NCBI GenBank assembly: GCA_030849065.1
Contig: JASAON010001632.1
Coordinates: 1-64,000 of the forward strand
Direction: 5' to 3'
From: Jaenimonas drosophilae
Taxonomy: Eukaryota > Euglenozoa > Kinetoplastea > Trypanosomatida > Trypanosomatidae
DNA length: 64,000 nt
In this document: positions 55,530-64,000 of the stretch, piece after piece
Layout of the letters: each line of letters starts with the position of its first letter
Numbering within the stretch: the stretch's first letter is position 1
The notes under the pieces: model-generated
Told to the model about the DNA's origin: nothing
Database searches by the model: none
What the model saw: only the letters and a program-made list of their open reading frames with translations
Made by a program: the position numbers and the translations under genes

Positions 55530-58055
55530 TCATGCCGCTGCCATTGCAGCAGCTGCGGCTACTCGAACCATGTCGCGGCGGTGGCGCAGACGTCCGTAGG
55601 CACCCCGCAATGCGCGAATGCTGGCAAAGAGGTCCGATGCGTGTTCCTGCGTGAGTAGGTCTGGATGGAAGTAGCCAGCCTCATCCAGCATCTGCACAAG
55701 CTCCATCACCTCCTGCAGCTGATGATCTCCGCCCTTGCCCTGCCCCTCCTGCCCGTTGCCACTCGATTCAGCGCAGAGGAAGGATAGCGCCACGTCCTCG
55801 GCCAGTTGCTGCACACTCCACGTGATGGCGGTGAGGCACTGACGAGAGCGATAAACAACGGCACCGCCGTGGTGGACGAGGGCGTGAGTGAGACGGTGCA
55901 GCTTTCGGATGAGAGCAACCTCGTCCTGGGCGAGCTGAAAGTGAAGCGTGCGGTCTGCGGGAGAGGCGGCTTGGCGGGCCGAGGCACTCACCAGCGCCAC
56001 GCCCAACTCACCAGCTACACGTGTGTGCTCCTGCGCCACCTGGCGGGCCTCGTTGAAGAGGTGCCAAAACAACACCTCCGAGTACTCCATGGAGGAGCAC
56101 AGACGTTCATCAAAGACGGGCAGCGGATGGGTTAGGTCCTCGGCCACCATGGGGCGATCATCCGGGGCAATGATGCGGGGGAGCACCGTGCGGAAGAGGA
56201 TTCTCGCCACATCGGCCAGTGCCTCCAGCTCCGCCTGGGGGCTACTGAGCCAAAACAAGACGCAAGCATCGAGGCCGCGACGCAGCACACGCGCCTCATC
56301 CTCGGGCGAGGCCGCATGCATCGCCGCCCAGAGTAGTTGCTCCGCCACCTTGTTGTGCGTGAGGAGTTGATCCTCCCCGACTTGCTGATAGAGGAGGTGC
56401 TGCACCTGCTCTCGCACACGTGGATCGGCGTCGGCCTCCACGAAGAGCCGCACAAGCTTTGCTTCTTGTGCCTCGAGGGCCGCGCGCTCAGGCTCCACCT
56501 GCATCGCCATCTCCGCGCAGCGGCCAGCCAAGACGAAGGCGGCGTACACCTCGGCACGGTGAGCGGGATCGCGGAGGCGCGAGGCCATGGCGATGGTGCA
56601 GCGCATTCCCTCTTCCAGCCCAACCTCAGCCTGCGCGGTGGCGAGCTGCCGGGCGTAGAGGGCCACAGCACACGCCATGGAGTCTCCGGCGTAGGCCTGA
56701 AGGGCGTGCGGGAGCAGCAACTCACGATAGGCGGCGTCGAGCTCCAACAGGACGTGGGTGATGAGGCGAATGGCGTGGAGGTTGTCGGGCTGTGGGCGGA
56801 TATCAAAGTAGGTGGCTGCGTTGCCAGACAACACCTGAAGCATGAGCCGCATCTGCAGCTGGTCCTCGAGGGACGCGTGGGGGAGGTAGACCTCCGCGAG
56901 ACGAGCCGCCAGCCCATCCACCATCTTCTTTGACCACTGCTCCACCCAATCAGCATCATTGCCCGTAGCCTGCTGCACGTAGTCGGCGTAGGGCCCATCG
57001 AGCATGGAGGATGAGGACCCCCCGCCACCCATCGCGATGGCCTTGGTGAAGGCTATGACCAGCATCGATCGCAGCCAACACCACGCCGTATCTCGCCAGC
57101 TTCCATGCACCGCAAAGGCGGGCTCCATCACCTCTAAATGGCCACACAGGGTCGCGCCAATCATCGCGTCGAAGGACTGTGTGGCGGTGAGGCCCGCATC
57201 CCCGTCAGCAGCAGCGCCAACAACACCGCCAGCCTGCAGAAAGCGCTGCGACTCCTCAAAGAGCTGCGAGAGGTTGTCCAGCCGGTGCTCGTTTCCTACC
57301 CAGGTGGCCTGCATCTCTCCATTGGCGTACTCCCCAAAGAGGGGCACCACGGCGGTCTGTGAGAGCCACGCCTCCTTCACGCTCTGTAGGTGCGAGGCGC
57401 TGAGAATACAGCTGTAGGCGCAGTCGCGGTAGGCCACGGCGGCATCGATGGCCTTGTGGAGCTCGCCACCACGAATGTAGGTCAGGATGAGCTGCCGAAG
57501 CACAACCTCCTCCTCCCCGACCAGACGTGGTTCTGGGCTCGTCTCGCGGTACATCTTTTCCAGCCACCTGCACATGATGGCTGCCTGGCGGAGTAGAGGA
57601 TGGCGCTGCAGCAGGTTTTGTATGTGTGCCATGTGGGATATGAACCAGCGACGATGTGGCTGGACTGACTCGATGCCGATGGCCTCGGGATGATATTGTG
57701 TGCTTCCCTCTGCATCGAGGAGGAGGTCGGTGAGGAGGACCCACAATGGCGCCTCGCGTTGACGGCCATCCCGCTCGGCAAGACGGCGAAGATGCTCTGC
57801 CATGAAGATGGAGGAGGCGGTGGGCTGCTCATGATATATACGTGCCCCATCGTGCATCATCGCTGACGCGTGGCGACGACTGTTTGTGTTGATGGAGGTG
57901 GCCATGGGATCGGCCTCATCTACCCGTGTGGAGCTACTTGCCGGGAACATCCACGGCTGGTTTTGTGGGTAGTTGCGGCCTGGCTTCCCCGTCTGGCGGC
58001 TCGCCGAGCGGAGGATGTTGGCCTTTCCATGTTCAGTTTCGTAGGTCATGGACAT
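55530..58055 (-). CDS. Nup107/Nup84-like nucleoporin
   Basis: 841 residues from the ATG at 58053-58055. The middle has the Nup84/Nup107 pattern: LRQLILTYIRGGELHKAIDA near 195, the YRDCAYSCILSA helix after it, GNEHRLDNLSQLFE near 260, and the hallmark CGHLEVMEPAFAVHGSWRDT near 313, then AWCWLRSMLVIAF. The rest is an alpha-solenoid. In the Y-shaped (Nup84/Nup107) complex this subunit forms the stalk of the nuclear pore scaffold, as expected for a trypanosome outer-ring nucleoporin. The exact kinetoplastid name cannot be set here. The N-terminus to about 80 is Ser/Asn-rich. Confidence 0.7.
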   Translation of the reverse strand: MSMTYETEHGKANILRSASRQTGKPGRNYPQNQPWMFPASSSTRVDEADPMATSINTNSRRHASAMMHDGARIYHEQPTASSIFMAEHLRRLAERDGRQREAPLWVLLTDLLLDAEGSTQYHPEAIGIESVQPHRRWFISHMAHIQNLLQRHPLLRQAAIMCRWLEKMYRETSPEPRLVGEEEVVLRQLILTYIRGGELHKAIDAAVAYRDCAYSCILSASHLQSVKEAWLSQTAVVPLFGEYANGEMQATWVGNEHRLDNLSQLFEESQRFLQAGGVVGAAADGDAGLTATQSFDAMIGATLCGHLEVMEPAFAVHGSWRDTAWCWLRSMLVIAFTKAIAMGGGGSSSSMLDGPYADYVQQATGNDADWVEQWSKKMVDGLAARLAEVYLPHASLEDQLQMRLMLQVLSGNAATYFDIRPQPDNLHAIRLITHVLLELDAAYRELLLPHALQAYAGDSMACAVALYARQLATAQAEVGLEEGMRCTIAMASRLRDPAHRAEVYAAFVLAGRCAEMAMQVEPERAALEAQEAKLVRLFVEADADPRVREQVQHLLYQQVGEDQLLTHNKVAEQLLWAAMHAASPEDEARVLRRGLDACVLFWLSSPQAELEALADVARILFRTVLPRIIAPDDRPMVAEDLTHPLPVFDERLCSSMEYSEVLFWHLFNEARQVAQEHTRVAGELGVALVSASARQAASPADRTLHFQLAQDEVALIRKLHRLTHALVHHGGAVVYRSRQCLTAITWSVQQLAEDVALSFLCAESSGNGQEGQGKGGDHQLQEVMELVQMLDEAGYFHPDLLTQEHASDLFASIRALRGAYGRLRHRRDMVRVAAAAAMAAA

Positions 58056-58341
58056 GGTTGGTGCCTCACGTGTGTGCCCAAACAAAGAAGGGAAGGAACC
58101 CTGCTGTTGATATTGTGTGTGTGTGAGTGTTGCGACAAAGGGTTGCTGCTGTTGTAGTTCCTTCAACAACAACCGTACTCCGTCAGATCTATCTGCTTTT
58201 GGAGGAGGATGAAGATGAAAGAAAAAGATGAATAGAAAGGGGAGATGGGGTAGCCATACTCACAAAACGATAATAGAAGCAGAATGATCATCCACGTATG
58301 TGCGGCGTGAGACCTCACAGGATTTGATGATGGTGATGAGC

Positions 58342-58713
58342 TCAGCTCGGCATCGGCCCTAGAAGCAGCCGCTCGTAGTCCACGGCGGGTGGGGCCTTAG
58401 CGGGGAAGGGAGGCGCGCGCCAGAATTCTTCCACGTCCGTCGTGCATGTCCAGTCGAGGCCCTGCGAGCGTAGAAAGCTGCGGGCGGCAAGTTCAGGAGC
58501 TGGATGAGGAGCGGTACCGTTCTCATCGCCCACATCATCCTCACCCGAATTGGTGCTGCGCTGCCAGCGACCATGTGCCGCATGCAGCGCCACGAACACG
58601 GGAGGAAAGAAGCAAGATGCTTCATCGCTGCGTTCGTCCTCATCACCCAACTGCGGGGCGTACCATCCCCACCCGGAAGAGGTGGACGGGCTACCTATCC
58701 CTTGGCCACTCAT
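58342..58713 (-). CDS. small hypothetical protein, 123 residues
   Basis: 123 residues starting MSGQGIGSPSTSSGW, with an acidic middle (GDEDERSDEA, SGEDDVGDENG) and an aromatic C-terminal part (LDWTCTTDVEEFWRAPPFP). An ATG at 58759-58761 would extend the frame, but the codons after it are a T9 run followed by CCTAG, a typical splice acceptor, so mature mRNA probably lacks that ATG. The family is unknown. Confidence 0.6.
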   Translation of the reverse strand: MSGQGIGSPSTSSGWGWYAPQLGDEDERSDEASCFFPPVFVALHAAHGRWQRSTNSGEDDVGDENGTAPHPAPELAARSFLRSQGLDWTCTTDVEEFWRAPPFPAKAPPAVDYERLLLGPMPS

Positions 58714-59038
58714 AACGGGGAGAAGAGTAGTATGTTCTGGGCTAGGAAAAAAAAATAGCATGGACGTGAAAGAAGATGAAAAGATGATTCATTCCATCAT
58801 TTCACAAGTACCATTGGGATCTACGCTCACGAGTCGTGAGGCAGGGATGAAGGTGGCACCGTTGTCAATCTACACAGCAGCAGCTTGTGCTCCGCTCCGC
58901 ACCCGCAGGGCCAAGGAGCAGCCAAACAACATGTACGTTCATCACAACACATATCTTCTTCAGAGTTTAAGTGTGTAGAGAATCAACGACAACACAGAGT
59001 GTTGGTGATGAATGGTAGGCCCATCCAACCTCATTCAT
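58714..59038 (-). promoter_or_regulatory. spacer with splice acceptor inside an upstream pseudo-start
   Basis: The minus strand reads CTATTTTTTTTTCCTAG at 58741-58757; the AG lies about 28 bases before the ATG of the 123-residue protein and just after an unused ATG. No gene in the rest of the 325-base spacer. Confidence 0.5.
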
Positions 59039-60685
59039 TCATTCATCGTCTTCGGCGTCTTCCGTCTCGGCGGCACAGTTGTTGGAAGACTGTGGCGGGC
59101 AGAGCAGTCCGCGAACGTTGAGGAGCACCTTCTCCACCAAATCTGCAATCTGCTCGGCGTACTCACTCGAGTAGCCCTTCGCCCCCAGCGTGGCAGCCGC
59201 CTCCGCCTCCGCCTCTGTGAGAATTTTCCCCGTCTCACCCAACTCCACACTCAGCCGCTGTTCCTCTCGTGCGGCGGCGGCGGTGATGTCCTCCCGTCTC
59301 GTGTATCGCCCCGTGTGCTGCAGCAACATCTTCAGCAGCTCCGCATTCTCCACGACACGGCAGGAGGTGGCGGCGGTGAGGTTCAGAATGATGCCAAAAC
59401 ACAAATACACAATGCGGAGATCCTCATGACCGAGGAAGACCACAATAACCTCATCGCAGCGGTTGTCCTCCATCCAGTCTCGTCCAGCAATGGTGAAGCT
59501 CATGTTGCCAAGAATGCGTGCGGATTCCACCGTGGCTTCTGAGTTGCCCTCGAACAAGAAGCCGGCGAGGATGAGGCCGAGGGTGGCGAAGAGGGCAGGA
59601 AGGGTGGCCTCCCCGTTGACGGCGTCCTCCTCTTCCATGGCGGCGAAGAAGTAGGAGAGGTTGCTCAGACACATGAGGATGTACATGCAGGTGAGGTGGG
59701 TGCGTGGGCAGAGCTCAACATCCTTCAGAAGCACCAACAAGGGCGGCACCACGGTGCGGACCAGCCACAAAGGGCAGTGTGGGCTCACCGCCATCAAGCC
59801 GACGAGCCACACCACACGTCGAAGAAGGTCCTCCGCCTCATCCACCTCATCGGGCAGCCGGCCATTCATCGATTGCCGTGCCGCCATGCCCTCTGGCGTT
59901 GCGTAGCGCTCCATCAGCATCACGAGCACCGATGAGCCGTGCTGGGCGAGGAAGTCCACCTGCGATGGGCTCCCCTCCGCCACACGTGCGGCAGCGCAGC
60001 ACAGGCGTGAGACGAGGAGAGAGAGCTCAGCATCCTCGGACGATGATGCTGACTGGAGTTGTGCCTCGAGGGCAGCGAAGGCAATACGCACGAAGTCGGT
60101 GTTGGCCTGGAAGGATGAGAGGCAATCTGGATCATAAACCAGCTTCGCCAAGGCACGTGCAGTGGCCTGTACCACGGGGCGGTCGGTGCGGCGCGTGGCG
60201 AGAATGCGGACGAGGATGTCTGGGGTACCAACCTTGTGGAGATGATGGCCATAGGTGGTGCTGATGTTGCGGTAGAGGAGGCAGAGCGGCGTCAAAAGAT
60301 GCACATGACCCTGCTCAGAATCGGAGGCGGCGAGTAGGCGCAGTGCGAGGTGGTTGGCGGTCGGAATGACACCCAAGGTGATGAGCTGGAGCATCAGCGC
60401 ATCGGTATCGGATGTTTCCTCGGCGGCATGCGACGGATCCATGCGGCCGCACCACGTACATTGATGAAGAATGGTTAGTACGTCATGGATCAGCGCGGGC
60501 TTCTCCGCGAGGAGGCCATCATCACGCAGAATGTGCAGCAGCGGCTCGAAGACGAGCTCGCGGTCAAGAAGGCTCGCCATGCCGAGCTCGGTGAGCCAGC
60601 GAAGAAGGGCGATCATATCCGCCAGGGCTGGGCAGTCCACCACGGCGGTGTTGTGGAGGAGGACGGAGGTCGCAACGAGTGCCAC
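59039..60685 (-). CDS. armadillo-repeat protein (ARMC2-like), C-terminal part after a frameshift
   Basis: 548 codons of armadillo-like helices: LADMIALLRWLTELG near 21, VQATARALAKLVYDPDCLSS near 178, LTCMYILMCLSNLSYFF near 325, VESARILGNMSFTIAGRDWM near 375, IVYLCFGIILNLTAATS near 410. The ARILGN-S and FGIILNLT units resemble ARMC2, an axonemal protein needed for flagellar radial-spoke or central-pair assembly. The frame has no ATG at its start: it is the continuation of the ORF 60613-61275 in the -1 frame. The C-terminus is acidic (AETEDAEDDE). Confidence 0.75.
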   Translation of the reverse strand: MALVATSVLLHNTAVVDCPALADMIALLRWLTELGMASLLDRELVFEPLLHILRDDGLLAEKPALIHDVLTILHQCTWCGRMDPSHAAEETSDTDALMLQLITLGVIPTANHLALRLLAASDSEQGHVHLLTPLCLLYRNISTTYGHHLHKVGTPDILVRILATRRTDRPVVQATARALAKLVYDPDCLSSFQANTDFVRIAFAALEAQLQSASSSEDAELSLLVSRLCCAAARVAEGSPSQVDFLAQHGSSVLVMLMERYATPEGMAARQSMNGRLPDEVDEAEDLLRRVVWLVGLMAVSPHCPLWLVRTVVPPLLVLLKDVELCPRTHLTCMYILMCLSNLSYFFAAMEEEDAVNGEATLPALFATLGLILAGFLFEGNSEATVESARILGNMSFTIAGRDWMEDNRCDEVIVVFLGHEDLRIVYLCFGIILNLTAATSCRVVENAELLKMLLQHTGRYTRREDITAAAAREEQRLSVELGETGKILTEAEAEAAATLGAKGYSSEYAEQIADLVEKVLLNVRGLLCPPQSSNNCAAETEDAEDDE

Positions 60686-61275
60686 CGCCGGATCTCCCGA
60701 TCCATCGCCCCGGGTCCGTAGGTGAGGAGCTCAGGCCAAATGAGGTGTGTGGGGTTGGAGAGCCACCGCATGAGATCTCGCAGCAGGTTGATGGCAGCGC
60801 CACTGTCGTCCTTCGCGGCGGCCAAGCGCGCCACGAAGTTGGCTGCGTTGAGGGTGGAGGTGCTACTCACCAGCTGGGATGGCGCGGAGCCTGAGGAGAG
60901 CAGCGCGGTGAGTCGGGACCCCTTCTTGGGGGCCGAGGGGCCAGGCTGAAGCACATCATAGGGCGTCTCGGGCCGAAATGGCGCCTTCACAGCCGCACGC
61001 GCATCGCGGAGCCGCCGACTCATCTTTGGCAGCACCTCCGCGGTTGAAGATGTTGGGGAGGCCACACTAGAGCTACTCACCAACACCGGGGAACCTTCAG
61101 GGGAGCTCTCCACAACGGTCGGTGCTCCTCGCGTCCCAACCGACGGCTTCCGTGTGCGTGCGTTTCCCACCACCGTTGCCCCGCCAAAGGTCAGCTGATG
61201 GCCACCAGGCTTGGCGGCGTGCCGCTCCGGCCCACGCTGCTTTGGTGGAACGAGGGAGGGCTTCGTTGGCGGCAT
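60613..61275 (-). CDS. armadillo-repeat protein (ARMC2-like), N-terminal part before a frameshift
   Basis: Starts at the ATG 61273-61275 (MPPTKPSLVPPKQRG). No ATG lies between it and a splice acceptor at 61337-61338. The first 160 residues are Ser/Pro-rich; then a helical unit begins (NFVARLAAAKDDSGAAINLL) up to LIWPELLTYGPGAMD. Past this the frame gives low-quality peptide and stops, while the -1 frame carries armadillo sequence without a break. The shift falls at or near a run of four C at 60708-60711 (GGGG in the gene). Together with 59039-60685 it is one gene of about 740 codons, intact only if one base is missing here. Confidence 0.75.
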   Translation of the reverse strand: MPPTKPSLVPPKQRGPERHAAKPGGHQLTFGGATVVGNARTRKPSVGTRGAPTVVESSPEGSPVLVSSSSVASPTSSTAEVLPKMSRRLRDARAAVKAPFRPETPYDVLQPGPSAPKKGSRLTALLSSGSAPSQLVSSTSTLNAANFVARLAAAKDDSGAAINLLRDLMRWLSNPTHLIWPELLTYGPGAMDREIRRWHSLRPPSSSTTPPWWTAQPWRI

Positions 61276-61345
61276 TAGAACACAAGGAGCACACACGTGA
61301 AGAATAACAAGCAAGAAATGCGGGTATGTACAAAAGCTAATCCAT
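61276..61345 (-). promoter_or_regulatory. 5' UTR and trans-splice acceptor of the ARMC2-like gene
   Basis: The minus strand reads CATCATCTTTTTCATGGATTAG with the AG at 61337-61338. The next ATG in any frame is the assigned start, which supports it. Confidence 0.45.
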
Positions 61346-61461
61346 GAAAAAGATGATGATTGAGGTGAGTGAGAAGGAGATGTAGCAATCACCAGAGAGC
61401 TAGCAGGCATACATACATTCGTGGTACATGTGCGTGCCAAATTTGGTTGTGTGGTTGCGAT

Positions 61462-62277
61462 TTAGTCTGTGCCCGGCGGAAGCGCGGCTGCCAATCGTCT
61501 TCGACGCACATCGCGAAGGAGACGTAGCCGCTGTGCCGGGTGAATGGGGGTGGCGTCAGTGCCATCGTTCAGGTTTGTGAGTGGTGTTGGTGCTGGTTCC
61601 ACCATCGTCTCTTCTCCAAGGCCCGCAAGCGCAGGAAGAGCGGCTGGCCCAAATGATGCAATGATGTCTGACTCGGTGGAGCGCATGAGCCAGTGAGCGA
61701 GGCATCTCGCACAGGCATGTGAAAGGCGCGCATGACCCATGAAGTTGGCCAAGACGATGAGTTCCAGCAGCAGACGCTGGTGCGACGCATTCATTGCATG
61801 TGGCGTAGTGCTGGAGGAAGAAGGACTTGGTGATAGAGCTCCTGCTGGGGTGGTGGCGAGCGTGATGTGGTTGAGCAGGAATGCATCATCGGCTTCTTCA
61901 TCCGATATGCGGGGAGGGATACTGTTTTGGGGCTGAGTGGTGTGCGTGTGCTCGGCCCTGAGCTCCGTGGCGTGCTCGCACCGCATGGCTGTGGCACGTC
62001 TTCGCTTGGGTCCGTACAGCCTATTGAATGGCCAGGCGGGCGCACTTGCACCTCCCGCTGACAAGCCGCTGCGGCCTCCTCGGCACCGCTCCTCTACATA
62101 GCGCAAGAATGCCACAAAGGCATGAATGGTTGTGGCGGTGGCCACGGGAACGCATCCGACGTGCTCCTCCACATCAGCTGCAGCCTGAAGAAATAAGCAT
62201 TGCTCCATCATGCCCCGGCTTAGCTCCACTCGGACGACCTCCATCTCTGCAGAGATGAAGTCAAAGACATGCGCCAT
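61462..62277 (-). CDS. divergent SKP1-like protein with large insert
   Basis: 271 residues. The N-terminal half matches the BTB/POZ part of SKP1: VRVELSRGMMEQCLFLQAAA near 15 and VPVATATTIHAFVAFLRYVE near 43. The C-terminal half matches the SKP1 dimerisation/F-box-binding helices: LLLELIVLANFMGHARLSHA near 170, then CARCLAHWLMRSTESDIIAS, matching the canonical LFELILAANYL and AN-x-IKGKTPEEIRKTF pattern. Between them is an insert of about 95 residues (basic, His/Ser/Pro-rich). SKP1 links F-box proteins to cullin-1 in SCF ubiquitin ligases. Canonical SKP1 has about 160 residues, so this is an unusual paralogue or a related elongin-C-like adaptor. Confidence 0.62.
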   Translation of the reverse strand: MAHVFDFISAEMEVVRVELSRGMMEQCLFLQAAADVEEHVGCVPVATATTIHAFVAFLRYVEERCRGGRSGLSAGGASAPAWPFNRLYGPKRRRATAMRCEHATELRAEHTHTTQPQNSIPPRISDEEADDAFLLNHITLATTPAGALSPSPSSSSTTPHAMNASHQRLLLELIVLANFMGHARLSHACARCLAHWLMRSTESDIIASFGPAALPALAGLGEETMVEPAPTPLTNLNDGTDATPIHPAQRLRLLRDVRRRRLAAALPPGTD

Positions 62278-62545
62278 GGGGCCCCTCTCACTTCTCCTTC
62301 ATGGATGCCACGACAAGAAGTGGGACGACAAACTCCCAAGTATAACGTGCTTTTGTGTGTCTGTGTCTGTGATGCAGTCTGCTATGCTCAGTGCGACCTC
62401 TACTTCAACGATGATGGTACAAGAAGGAGTCAGTGGTGGACGAACGCTATACAATACCAAAAAAAAAGGTGCCGTCATCTGAACCCAACCTGCATCACGG
62501 ATTTCCTCAGGGAGAGGGGGTCCATCACATCAATCAATCACTTCC

Positions 62546-63763
62546 TCAGGCTGACTTCGTTGTTGCGGGTTGACCTCGTTTTCTGGTTTTCCAGCCTGAC
62601 ATCGACTGCACTGTGGTGCTCCACGCACATCGTGGTGACCTTGGCGCAACGAGAGCTACCACACCTCCATCAGCATCCTTGGCGGTAAGGCGACCGCACA
62701 GAGGAATGAGCGCCTTCAGCTCACGCTGCGCTTGCTCATCTATGCTTGGCATAGGCTTCGCTTCACGTGCATCTGCCAGAGGGAGGTGGTGGGTAACCAC
62801 GCTTCTCTCCCACACCTGAACATCCTGTTGGTGTTGGGACCACACCGGCATCGTCTCTGAGATCACCCGCTGTAGTACGCCATGGAGGAGCTCAGCAAGA
62901 ATGGTTTCCAAAGTGTGAGAGGCCAGCACATGAAGCACCAGTCGGTCCGCCACCACGCGGTCCGTCACCTGGTGCGAACGTGGCTGCCGGCTAAAGTGGC
63001 GTAGTTCACCCACCAGGGAGAGCACAACAATAGCCTTCACGTCGGGATGCACCCGTAGTTGAGGAGCACGCGTAGGGGAATGAGTGCTGCTGTTGGGAGC
63101 ATCATCTGGGCCATCCGCGGATGCGGATGGGTTCATGGCGCCATCTTGTGCGTCTTCACTGGGCAGCAGCAAGGATGCCAGCTTCAGGCTGTCGAAGAGC
63201 TGCGCTAAATGCCGGCTTGAGAGGAGGTACTGCACAACACTGCTCAGCTGGTCAATGTTGGTACATGTCGGCATCAATCGTGCAGTGCGGTCCGTCAATT
63301 CCTGCAGCGCAAAGCTCTTCCCTGCCAGCAGAAAGATGGAGAAGCGATCATCCACCACGAAGTCCTCCACATACAGGGACGTAGACGCGCGCTCAGAGTG
63401 AGAATGAAGGAGCTCTGGCAGGCTGTGCTGAACCACCTCCTTATCACGAAGGTGTGCCACGACTGAGCACAACCTCTGACGCCGTTGCTGTTCTCTGCGC
63501 TCGGTCAGGGCATCAACCTCGTCAAAGTTGAAGCTCAGGTGACGCGTGAGCTTCTCTTCAATCGCAGCACTTCGTTCCGGGCGGGCAAATGTAGCAGCAA
63601 TGACACTCTTTGCTTGATGGGCCACGCCAGCCGCGTGCTCTCCCCACGATGTAAATGAAGCATCACATAGAGCACATACTTTATGACTATGCGAGCGCAC
63701 CTGCGCAAGAGAAAACGTGGGACATGCACGGCGCCCCCACAGCGTAGGTCTACGAGCGGACAT
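62546..63763 (-). CDS. putative mitochondrial protein with one C2H2-like zinc finger
   Basis: 405 residues from the ATG at 63761-63763 (MSARRPTLWGRRACPTFSLA), an Arg-rich, acid-free N-terminus like a mitochondrial presequence. Residues 29-52 form a C2H2-like finger (VCALCDASFTSWGEHAAGVA then HQ). The remainder is helical with no known domain; an acidic Ser/Pro-rich stretch lies at about 205-235. Kinetoplastid mitochondrial ribosomes and RNA-editing complexes contain many such lineage-specific proteins, so that is a reasonable but unproven guess. Confidence 0.65.
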   Translation of the reverse strand: MSARRPTLWGRRACPTFSLAQVRSHSHKVCALCDASFTSWGEHAAGVAHQAKSVIAATFARPERSAAIEEKLTRHLSFNFDEVDALTERREQQRRQRLCSVVAHLRDKEVVQHSLPELLHSHSERASTSLYVEDFVVDDRFSIFLLAGKSFALQELTDRTARLMPTCTNIDQLSSVVQYLLSSRHLAQLFDSLKLASLLLPSEDAQDGAMNPSASADGPDDAPNSSTHSPTRAPQLRVHPDVKAIVVLSLVGELRHFSRQPRSHQVTDRVVADRLVLHVLASHTLETILAELLHGVLQRVISETMPVWSQHQQDVQVWERSVVTHHLPLADAREAKPMPSIDEQAQRELKALIPLCGRLTAKDADGGVVALVAPRSPRCAWSTTVQSMSGWKTRKRGQPATTKSA

Positions 63764-64000
63764 CTCTAGATCACCTATCACACTTTAATTGAGTGCCGTA
63801 CCCTTCATGACAGCCGAAGAGAGAGAGAGAGAGAGACAGTCCTGTGATGCGAACAACTCAACATTGATACAACACTTCACTTGAGGCACCACCACAAATG
63901 GATGCCATTTCCACGAAGTAAGTACACGTGACTTCATTGCCGTTCGCACAGTGTGTGCATGTGTGTGTTTGCATGACCCATGATTCAATTCATCAAAGAA
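63764..64000. other. 5' flank of the zinc-finger gene to window end
   Basis: A GA repeat at 63816-63836 is a CT-rich pyrimidine tract on the minus strand and may help trans-splicing of the zinc-finger gene. A GT stretch lies near 63949-63970. No complete gene. Confidence 0.4.

Noticed and set aside
1..64000. CRISPR arrays, insertion sequences, prophage or bacterial operons
   Set aside because: No direct repeats with spacers, no transposase or terminal inverted repeats, and gene content is eukaryotic throughout.

Overview
The window looks like nuclear DNA of a kinetoplastid flagellate, most likely a free-living bodonid rather than a parasitic trypanosomatid, although the species cannot be fixed from sequence alone. 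Three things point there. (1) Every protein-coding gene I can support lies on the minus strand, intron-free and closely packed, as in a kinetoplastid polycistronic transcription unit read from right to left. (2) A complete 5S rRNA gene (30983-31101, plus strand) carries the kinetoplastid-type 5S core. (3) Several genes have a pyrimidine tract followed by AG just before the first ATG, as expected of spliced-leader trans-splicing acceptors.

Left part (1-23.7 kb): two tandem SGNH/GDSL esterase genes (the first cut by the window edge), a very large RanBP2-type zinc-finger protein, a 70-residue orphan, a UVRAG/Vps38-like PI3-kinase subunit, the rRNA methyltransferase Nep1/Emg1 with an added RGG-repeat N-terminus, three poorly characterised proteins (one with a C-terminal PH domain), an acyl-CoA oxidase-like enzyme, the elongation factor SPT5 and a MORN-repeat protein. 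A visibly more AT-rich block follows (23.8-29.2 kb): a membrane protein, a PP2C phosphatase, the ATPase OLA1, a small coiled-coil protein and a divergent chaperonin resembling BBS6/MKKS.

Middle (29.2-31.7 kb): no credible protein gene. About 1.5 kb is full of long C, G and A runs and may be poor-quality consensus or a collapsed repeat. Next to it is the 5S rRNA gene, the only gene on the plus strand.

Right part (31.7-64 kb): a PDZ-like/dynein-D6/WD40 fusion protein, a kinesin, an RRM protein preceded in the same frame by a 127-codon ORF ending in a single TAG, ZNHIT3, a pair of histidine-phosphatase paralogues of which one has lost its catalytic histidine, a four-HMA copper P-type ATPase, a protein with two DUF3223-like domains, a MAPK-like kinase, a small mitochondrial-type membrane protein, an HGH1-like factor, a Nup107/Nup84-like nucleoporin, an armadillo (ARMC2-like) gene interrupted by an apparent one-base frameshift, a divergent SKP1-like protein and a putative mitochondrial zinc-finger protein. 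The genes do not form one pathway, which is normal for kinetoplastid gene clusters.

The best candidates for something new are the dynein-D6 fusion, the active/inactive phosphatase pair, the in-frame TAG in the RRM locus, the RGG-Nep1 fusion and the MKKS-like chaperonin. The homopolymer zone and the ARMC2 frameshift should first be checked as sequence errors. Where an upstream non-ATG codon could extend an ORF, I chose the first in-frame ATG.
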